Below are positions 6,881 to 10,922 of a stretch of 10,922 nt of DNA, one piece after another. Source of the stretch: Acidimicrobiia bacterium (GTDB taxonomy: Bacteria; Actinomycetota; Acidimicrobiia; Acidimicrobiales; AC-14). The stretch covers positions 1-10,922 of the forward strand of contig JAFAUA010000106.1 of assembly GCA_019243595.1 (NCBI GenBank). The letters are read 5' to 3'. The stretch's first letter is position 1. Each line of letters starts with the position of its first letter. The notes under the pieces are model-generated. The model had not been told where the DNA came from, ran no database searches, and saw only the letters and a program-made list of their open reading frames with translations. A program made the translations under genes and the position numbers.

Positions 6881-6886
6881 ACTGTA
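6881..6886 (-). promoter_or_regulatory. -10 box for the RecB-like nuclease gene, leaderless start
   Basis: TACAGT on the minus strand with seven bases (CGGATCG) before ATG 6873, in the 44-base gap after the hydrolase gene. It argues for this start over the ATG at 6921, which lies upstream of the box. No strong -35 is seen. Confidence 0.5.
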
Positions 6887-6917
6887 ACCAGGGGGTGTGA
6901 CAGGAACGAGGGATGGT

Positions 6918-7751
6918 TCAACCGGGTTCAGTGAAGGCCCTCCGGGCGGCCGCGGCGACCGTCGACGGGTCCTCGAGGGGGCCGAAGTGGCCGAGGCCCT
7001 CGAAGACCTCGGTGCGGCCATGGGGCAGGCGTTGGGCCTGCAACTCGATGAGCTGGGGGCCGAAGGCGTTGGTCTCCGAGCCGCAGGCGATGACGACCGG
7101 GCACTGGACTTCGCCGAACCGGGCGAACGCCCCGTGGGCCGATCCCATGCGGTACATCTGCGCCTCGTCGGCCGGCCGGCATTTGAGCCGGACCTGGCCG
7201 TCGTCGGTGTCGGCGAAGCCGTGGTCGACGTAGCAGCGCAGGGCGGCCGGATCGAGGGCCGAGAACGGCGGCTTGGACGCGAAGTTCTCGTAGGCGGCGT
7301 CCCGGGACGGGAAGACCTCGCGCCGGCGCACCGCACCCTCGCTGAGCGGGTTCTCCTGGGGCCCGGGCGGGACGTCGAACGGCATCACGACCGGCTCCCA
7401 GAGATAGAGGGCGCGGAACGTGCCGGGCCGGAACTGCTCGGCCATCAGCAGCGCGGCGGCACCGGCCGAGTGACCGACGCCGAAGGGCCGCTCCAACCCG
7501 AAGCCGTCGACGGTCGCCAGGGCATCCTCGGCGAAGCCCGTCCAGTCGTAGGCGTGGCCGGGTGGCCGGGTGGAGTCGCCGTGGCCCCGCTCGTCGAATG
7601 AATAGCAGTGAAAATCCGGCATCGCCGCCGCCATTGGGCGCCACACCTGCCCGTGGAAGCCGGTGGCGTGGGCCATGAGCACCGCCGGGCCGTCGCCGCC
7701 GAGGTCCCAGGCGGCAACATCGAAGCCGTCGGCGGACGGGAACGCGGGCAC
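6918..7751 (-). CDS. Alpha/beta hydrolase
   Basis: Complete 277-residue alpha/beta-hydrolase fold protein, cytosolic, no signal peptide. Seen: the oxyanion-hole strand VLMAHATGFHG (24-34), SFDERGHGDS after strand 4 (51-60), the nucleophile elbow GHSAGA with Ser95, and the late catalytic His255 in GLGHFGPLEDP. A cap region lies between about 125 and 205. Where the catalytic acid usually follows strand 7 the sequence reads ACGSETNAF, so the expected Asp is not at the usual place; Glu226 or another acid may serve. Substrate class (ester, epoxide, lactone) cannot be told. The start is GTG 7751, 10 bases after the TAG of the DUF72 gene, so it is most likely the second gene of an operon; a TAGCAA resembling a poor -10 overlaps that stop. 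Confidence 0.9.
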   Translation of the reverse strand: MPAFPSADGFDVAAWDLGGDGPAVLMAHATGFHGQVWRPMAAAMPDFHCYSFDERGHGDSTRPPGHAYDWTGFAEDALATVDGFGLERPFGVGHSAGAAALLMAEQFRPGTFRALYLWEPVVMPFDVPPGPQENPLSEGAVRRREVFPSRDAAYENFASKPPFSALDPAALRCYVDHGFADTDDGQVRLKCRPADEAQMYRMGSAHGAFARFGEVQCPVVIACGSETNAFGPQLIELQAQRLPHGRTEVFEGLGHFGPLEDPSTVAAAARRAFTEPG

Positions 7752-7761
7752 GGCTCCCTTG

Positions 7762-8793
7762 CTACCCGATGTCGAGCTGCTGTTGGGCGGGCTCGGCAGG
7801 AGGCTCGGCTTCCTCAGTTCGCTCGGGGCGCGCCGGCTCGCCGCGCAGCAGCCGGGCCATCTCGGCGCCGTTGTCGACGGCGTAGTCCCGGTAGCAGTTG
7901 TTCATCAGCACGTGCACCTCTTTGGCCGACGCCGCCACCTCCTCGATCCTCGGCACCCACTCCTCGAGTTCCTCGGGCTCGTAGCGGTAGCGGAACCGGA
8001 AGGAGGCGCTGGGGACGTCGGCGGTCCACGTCTCGGCGTTGCGGCCGTGGAAGCGAACGACGCCGAGGTCGGACGTCACGGCGACGACCGGTGGCAACGA
8101 CGAGTCGAAACCCTGGGGCTCGTCGACGCACACGTAGGCGAGGTGCTCCTGCTCGAGGAACTCGAAGGTGCGGTCGGCCTCGTCGCCGGCCAGCCACCGG
8201 CCGTTGCGGAACTCGACGCACACGTCGTAGTCCGGCAGACGCCGGCGGGCCGTGGCCAGCTCCTCGCGGTTGGCTTCCTTCGGCGTGAACCAGCGCGGGT
8301 ACTGAAGGAGAACGGCGCCCAGCTTGCCGGCCGAGTGCAGCGGCATCAGGGCGTGTCGGAAGCGGTCCCACGCCTCCTCGACGGCGTCGGACGGAAGGTG
8401 GTTGGCGTAGAGGGAGCGCTTGTCCCGGTGCTCGCTGGCAACCTCGGCCTGCAGATCGGGCCAGAGGGACTGGGGGAGCGTGGGATGCCCGGTCAGGAGC
8501 GAGTACGCCTTCACGTTCATGGTGAAGCCGTCGGGCGTCCGCTCGACCCACGACTCCGACATCTCCGGCGTCGGCGGGAAGTAGTAGGTGCTGTCGGCCT
8601 CGACGACGGGGAACTGCGAGGCATAGAACGCCAGCCGCTGGGCGGCAGTCATCGAGCGGCGGGGGTACCAATCGCTCTCATTGACCAGCGTGCGGTCGGT
8701 CCACGAGCAGGTGCCGACGAGGACGCGGCTGGAGCCGAGTTCGATGGCGGGGGCGAGCTGCGTCGGGCGCTCGGGGGGACGCCGAGCGGGCAT
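7762..8793 (-). CDS. DUF72 (YecE-like) family protein
   Basis: A 343-residue member of DUF72, a widespread TIM-barrel-like family with no settled function. Family landmarks seen: VGTCSWTD near the N-terminus (26-33), QRLAFYASQFPVVEADSTYY, a MNVKAYSLLTGH strand, GKLGAVLLQYPRWFTP, VCVEFRNGRWL, VVRFHGRNAETW, YRYEPEELEEWVPRI, and the C-terminal VHVLMNNCYRDYAVDNG with the aligned Asn/Tyr residues. About 24 residues rich in Glu and Pro follow, ending in QQQLDIG, a flexible tail with a motif reminiscent of DNA clamp-binding peptides. The N-terminal 20 residues are basic and Pro-rich and not part of the domain. ATG 8793 is preceded by a TAGCGT box six bases upstream. It is the first gene of the six-gene minus-strand run and diverges from the small CxC gene across 37 bases. 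Confidence 0.93.
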   Translation of the reverse strand: MPARRPPERPTQLAPAIELGSSRVLVGTCSWTDRTLVNESDWYPRRSMTAAQRLAFYASQFPVVEADSTYYFPPTPEMSESWVERTPDGFTMNVKAYSLLTGHPTLPQSLWPDLQAEVASEHRDKRSLYANHLPSDAVEEAWDRFRHALMPLHSAGKLGAVLLQYPRWFTPKEANREELATARRRLPDYDVCVEFRNGRWLAGDEADRTFEFLEQEHLAYVCVDEPQGFDSSLPPVVAVTSDLGVVRFHGRNAETWTADVPSASFRFRYRYEPEELEEWVPRIEEVAASAKEVHVLMNNCYRDYAVDNGAEMARLLRGEPARPERTEEAEPPAEPAQQQLDIG

Positions 8794-8799
8794 GAACGC

Positions 8800-8805
8800 A
8801 CGCTA
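8800..8805 (-). promoter_or_regulatory. -10 box for the DUF72-led gene cluster, leaderless start
   Basis: TAGCGT on the minus strand with six bases (GCGTTC) before ATG 8793, the third occurrence of this hexamer just ahead of a start codon. The -35 would have to lie across the divergent gene's start region; no good match is seen at 16-19 bases. Confidence 0.45.
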
Positions 8806-8830
8806 CCGGCGGGGGTGTCAAAGTGGTGCC

Positions 8831-9076
8831 GTGGCAGACGCCGTCGAGCACAACATGGAAGCGCCGTATCTGGTCACCGACACCCGGCGGCGCGGGTGGG
8901 GCGTGGCGTGCTCGTGTGGGTTCCGCAGCCCGCTGTTCGACACGCGCGAAGAGGCGCAGACGGCGGCGACCGACCATCTCGAGGTGCCGCCTCCCGAAGA
9001 GCCCAAGGGGTACTTCGCCCGGCGCCGGGCCAAGAAGCAGCAACGCCCCGACTGGATGGAGCGCCGCAAGGGGTAG
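8831..9076 (+). CDS. Small CxC protein of unknown function, possible metal site
   Basis: An 81-residue protein I cannot assign to a named family. It has three parts: an N-terminal arm (1-20), a compact core RGWGVACSCGFRSPLFDTRE with Cys27 and Cys29 followed by a helix ending in ATDHL with His49, and a basic, charged tail (KGYFARRRAKKQQRP, then DWMERRKG). Cys-x-Cys with a downstream His could bind zinc as an incomplete finger, but a fourth ligand is not obvious (His7 is far away). The GTG at 8831 is taken as start; ATG 8855 would still keep the core. No Shine-Dalgarno is seen; CAAAGT six bases before the GTG is a weak -10 candidate. It is followed 9 bases on by the second DsbA-like gene, with which it is probably co-transcribed. 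The basic tail would suit RNA or DNA contact, a guess only. Confidence 0.75.
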   Translation: MADAVEHNMEAPYLVTDTRRRGWGVACSCGFRSPLFDTREEAQTAATDHLEVPPPEEPKGYFARRRAKKQQRPDWMERRKG

Positions 9077-9085
9077 GTAGTCGCC

Positions 9086-9766
9086 ATGCTCGACGTGGCG
9101 ACCGGAACCCTCGTTGTCTACGGCGACATCGCCTGCCCGTGGTCGCACCTCTGCGTCCACGGCCTACGCCAGGCCCGTCGTCGTCTCGGCCTCGACGACG
9201 AGGTGGTGCTCGACCTCCGAAGCTTCCCGCTGGAGCTGCTCAACGAACGGGCGACGCCCAAGCGCACCCTCGACGCCGAGGTCCCGGTCGTCGGCGCGCT
9301 GGACCCTTCGGCCGGCTGGCAGACCTGGCAGCGGCCGGAGTTCGAATACCCGGTGACGACACTCCCGGCGCTCGAGGCCGTGCAAGCGGCCAAGGAGCAA
9401 GGGCTCCGGGCAAGCGAGGAGCTGGGGCGTGCCCTTCGTTATGCCTTCTTCGCCGAGAGCCGCACGGTCTCGCTGGTGCCCGTCATCCTCGACGCCGCCA
9501 AGCAGTGCGACGGCGTCGACGCCGATGCGCTGTCGGAGGCCCTCACCGAGGGGCGAGCCCGAGCGATGGTCATGGAGCAGCGGGAGCTGGCCGAGCGCAT
9601 CGGTGTGAAGGGCAGCCCCCACGTCTACGCGCCCGACGGCACCGACGTCGCCAACCCGGGTATCGAGAAGCACTGGGAGGGTGAGGAGGGCGAGGGCTTC
9701 CCCGTGATCGACGCCTTCGACCCGAGCATCTACGAGGACCTGATCCGGAGGGCGGTACCCCGCTAG
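9086..9766 (+). CDS. DsbA family protein, FrnE-like, CPWS active site
   Basis: A 226-residue thioredoxin-fold protein of the DsbA/FrnE group. Seen: the strand-turn LVVYGDIACPWSHL with Cys17 in CPWS (second Cys of CxxC replaced by Ser), a helical insertion around residues 100-170 with one further Cys (AKQCDG), the cis-proline loop VKGSPHVY with Pro178, and a C-terminal FDPSIYEDLIRRAV helix. Cys23 lies close to the active-site helix and could in principle pair with Cys17, though the geometry is not that of CxxC. There is no signal peptide, so it is cytosolic. Family members act as thiol oxidoreductases or glutathione-type isomerases/transferases; the substrate is unknown. The ATG lies 9 bases after the small CxC gene, and the stop codon overlaps the -10-like box of the cupredoxin gene. 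Confidence 0.88.
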   Translation: MLDVATGTLVVYGDIACPWSHLCVHGLRQARRRLGLDDEVVLDLRSFPLELLNERATPKRTLDAEVPVVGALDPSAGWQTWQRPEFEYPVTTLPALEAVQAAKEQGLRASEELGRALRYAFFAESRTVSLVPVILDAAKQCDGVDADALSEALTEGRARAMVMEQRELAERIGVKGSPHVYAPDGTDVANPGIEKHWEGEEGEGFPVIDAFDPSIYEDLIRRAVPR

Positions 9767-9769
9767 CTT
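9764..9769 (+). promoter_or_regulatory. -10 box for the cupredoxin gene, leaderless start
   Basis: TAGCTT fits TANNNT, shares its TAG with the stop codon of the DsbA-like gene, and ends eight bases (CCTCGGCC) before the GTG at 9778. No purine-rich ribosome-binding site is seen there. The -35 is not clear. Confidence 0.4.
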
Positions 9770-9777
9770 CCTCGGCC

Positions 9778-10134
9778 GTGAAGAGAGCGCTTGCAGTCGC
9801 GGCTGCGGCCGTTGTCGGTGCCATCGCCATCGCGGGGTGCGGAGGGAACCACAAGACCGAGACCTTCCGCGTCAACATCACGTCGACCAGCGGTGTATCG
9901 GGCTTCAGCATCGGCACGATCACTGTCACCCAGGGCGACAAGATCGACCTGCGCGTCGACAACACCACTGAGAAGGCGCACGGCTTCAGCATCGACGCCT
10001 TCAACATCCATCGCGTCGTCGAGCCGAACACCGCTCAGACGGTGAGCTTCACGCCGAAGAAGACCGGGGAGTTCAAGGTGTACTGCCAGCTCCACCCGGC
10101 CCACGTCCCGGCGAACATCATCGTCATCGGCTAA
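9778..10134 (+). CDS. Cupredoxin-like lipoprotein
   Basis: A 118-residue exported protein. The N-terminus is a lipoprotein signal: MKR, a hydrophobic Ala/Val run, and a lipobox IAGC with the lipidated Cys21. After a short linker the rest is a single cupredoxin-type beta-sandwich: TFRVNITSTSG, ITVTQGDKIDLRVDN (48-62), KAHGFSIDAFN with His68, the VEPNTAQTVSFTPKKTGEFKVYC stretch and VYCQLHPAH with Cys103, His106 and His109 near the end, closing with ANIIVIG. His68, Cys103 and His106 are well placed as copper ligands; a fourth ligand could be His109. The look is close to nitrous-oxide-reductase/COX2-type cupredoxins, but the second Cys of a CuA site is missing. It should sit on the outer face of the membrane in electron transfer or copper handling. 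GTG 9778 is 11 bases after the DsbA-like stop. Confidence 0.85.
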   Translation: MKRALAVAAAAVVGAIAIAGCGGNHKTETFRVNITSTSGVSGFSIGTITVTQGDKIDLRVDNTTEKAHGFSIDAFNIHRVVEPNTAQTVSFTPKKTGEFKVYCQLHPAHVPANIIVIG

Positions 10135-10504
10135 GTCGACCGCGTCGACTGAGCACGGCGCCGACGAGGGCGCCGTAGGCCACGTGGTCGAGGACCTGTG
10201 GGCCGGGGTCGAGGGCGCGGATCGCCGGAAGCCGGCGGCCGATCAGTCCCAGGTCGAGGGCGGCGATAGCGACGCCGGCCGCGGCCCCGGCGAGCACCGT
10301 GCGGCGCCTCGGCAGGATCAGCGAGAGCACAACGCCCCAGAACAGGGAGATCGCCAAGTGGGCGGCGCCGCCCGCGACCACCGACCCGCCGCCGACGGCG
10401 CGCGTGGACTCGAGAAGGTCGCCGCCTTGGGCGACGGTGATCGCCGTCGACGGCGCGCCGCTGAGGACGGCGCCGACGAGGCCGGCGACGACCCCGTCGC
10501 TTAC
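10124..10504 (-). CDS. Small four-helix membrane protein, start codon uncertain
   Basis: An open frame encoding about 125 residues with four hydrophobic segments: GVVAGLVGAVLSGAPSTAIT, VVAGGAAHLAISLFWGVVLS, TVLAGAAAGVAIAALDLGL and VLDHVAYGALVGAVLS. Conserved-looking His in AAHLAI and LDHVAYG and the SGAPST loop recall a small actinobacterial membrane family I have no name for. The frame is plainly coding up to the acyl-CoA synthetase stop, where the natural start would be, but the codon there is GTA (10504-10502), overlapping TAA as GTAA. The only canonical starts in this frame are GTG 10690, deep inside the synthetase, and GTG 10381, which would delete the first helix. The left boundary given is therefore solid and the right one is a best guess. 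The C-terminus overlaps the cupredoxin gene by 11 bases, tail to tail. Confidence 0.6.
   Translation of the reverse strand, partial: VSDGVVAGLVGAVLSGAPSTAITVAQGGDLLESTRAVGGGSVVAGGAAHLAISLFWGVVLSLILPRRRTVLAGAAAGVAIAALDLGLIGRRLPAIRALDPGPQVLDHVAYGALVGAVLSRRGRLSR
10134..10150. terminator. Short hairpin at the end of the cupredoxin gene
   Basis: AGTCGAC, a CGC loop and GTCGACT form a perfect seven-base stem beginning on the last base of the cupredoxin stop codon. No T-run follows on either strand, so if it ends transcription it does so weakly. It lies within the last codons of the convergent membrane-protein gene. Confidence 0.3.
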
Positions 10505-10922
10505 GCGCCGATCCGCTGCTCGGCTTCCTTGCGCAGCCGGCTGTAATCGACCTTGCCGGCGGGGCTGCGGCCGATCGTCTCGGTCGTCAGCACGCGGCGG
10601 GGCGCCTTGTAGCTGGCGAGGCGCGTCTTCACGTGGGCGATGACGTCGTCTTCGTCGACTTCGCCTTCCGAGGCCGCAGGCTCGACCCACGCCACGATCA
10701 CCTCGCCGAAGCGCTCGTCGGGAACGCCGACGACGACGGCGTCACGGACCGCGGCGTGCTCCTTCAGGGCCTCCTCGACCTCCTCGGGGTACACCTTCTC
10801 GCCGCCGGTGTTGATGCACACCGAGCCCCGGCCGAGAAGCCGGAGGGTGCCGTCGGCCTCGACGGTGGCGTAGTCGCCGGGCACCGAGTAGCGCTCGCCG
10901 TCGATGACGGGGAATGTGCGCT
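10501..10922 (-). CDS. Acyl-CoA synthetase / AMP-dependent ligase, C-terminal part only
   Basis: The last 139 residues of an ANL-superfamily acyl-CoA synthetase; the start lies beyond the right edge. These enzymes activate a carboxylic acid as the acyl-AMP and transfer it to CoA. Seen: the end of the large domain (YSVPGDYATVEADG), the hinge/A8 motif LLGRGSVCINTGGEKVYPEEVE, the VVGVPDERFGEVIVAWV strands, and the A10 motif IGRSPAGKVDYSRL whose Lys is the catalytic lysine of the adenylation step. The order matches the FadD-type fatty acyl ligases; chain length or substrate cannot be told without the N-terminal domain. The frame is open to base 10922, and an internal GTG at 10884 is not the start. 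It ends in TAA, directly overlapping the presumed start of the membrane-protein gene. A supply of acyl-CoA would fit the WS/DGAT elsewhere in the window, but the two are not in one operon. Confidence 0.93.
   Translation of the reverse strand, partial: RTFPVIDGERYSVPGDYATVEADGTLRLLGRGSVCINTGGEKVYPEEVEEALKEHAAVRDAVVVGVPDERFGEVIVAWVEPAASEGEVDEDDVIAHVKTRLASYKAPRRVLTTETIGRSPAGKVDYSRLRKEAEQRIGA

Noticed and set aside
6874..6921. An upstream ATG at 6921 extending the RecB-like nuclease by 16 residues.
   Set aside because: The extension has no domain resemblance and would place the TACAGT box inside the gene; family members begin close to the SKVASFKDC segment.
8816..8821. A perfect TTGACA on the minus strand in the divergent 37-base gap.
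   Set aside because: It is only 10 bases from the TAGCGT box of DUF72, and nothing resembling a -10 lies at 16-19 bases, so it is not a usable -35 for the observed box.
9778..10134. Cytochrome c oxidase subunit II or nitrous oxide reductase CuA domain.
   Set aside because: The second CuA Cys and the Met ligand are missing, and the protein is a small lipoprotein without a transmembrane hairpin.
10505..10690. Long form of the membrane protein from GTG 10690.
   Set aside because: The added 62 residues are an Arg-rich out-of-frame reading of the acyl-CoA synthetase C-terminus, which is itself clearly coding.

Overview
The window is G+C-rich, gene-dense bacterial chromosome with third-position G/C bias, almost no intergenic space and genes packed into short operons. 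An F420-type luciferase-like oxidoreductase, a wax ester synthase/diacylglycerol acyltransferase (WS/DGAT), several MDR/SDR/acyl-CoA-ligase enzymes and many apparently leaderless starts point to an actinobacterium (Actinomycetota). Acidimicrobiia would fit, but that class assignment is an impression from memory, not a measured result. I see no tRNA, rRNA, CRISPR array, insertion sequence, phage gene or toxin module, so this looks like ordinary chromosome.

Layout. (1) 1-1566, minus: an F420-dependent LLM-class oxidoreductase followed by an SDR dehydrogenase cut by the left edge; the pair has the best promoter in the window, predicted to make a leaderless mRNA. (2) 1698-3411, plus: a 59-residue protein of unknown function, a zinc-free MDR/quinone oxidoreductase and a small single-domain GAF protein whose GTG start overlaps the MDR stop (GTGA). 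(3) 3415-8793, minus: six co-directional genes separated by 8-44 bases, in transcription order DUF72 protein, alpha/beta hydrolase, single-domain RecB-like PD-(D/E)XK nuclease with Fe-S cysteines, PAP2 phosphatase, DsbA-like thioredoxin-fold protein, WS/DGAT. (4) 8831-10134, plus, divergent from block 3 across only 37 bases: a small CxC protein, a second DsbA-like protein and a cupredoxin-like lipoprotein. (5) 10124-10922, minus: the C-terminal part of an acyl-CoA synthetase (cut by the right edge) followed by a small four-helix membrane protein with no canonical start codon at the expected place.

How the genes may work together. The acyl-CoA ligase, WS/DGAT and PAP2 phosphatase could all serve acyl-lipid metabolism (phosphatidate to diacylglycerol to triacylglycerol), and the MDR, SDR and LLM enzymes are redox catalysts of the sort actinobacteria use on lipids and cyclic substrates. 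This is inference from families; no complete pathway is present.

The strongest non-coding signal is a TANNNT hexamer ending 6-8 bases before the start codon of seven genes (TAGCGT three times, TACAGT twice, TACGGT, TAGCTT). It looks like a -10 box placed so that the transcript begins at or beside the start codon. I found no convincing novel defence, mobile or biosynthetic system.
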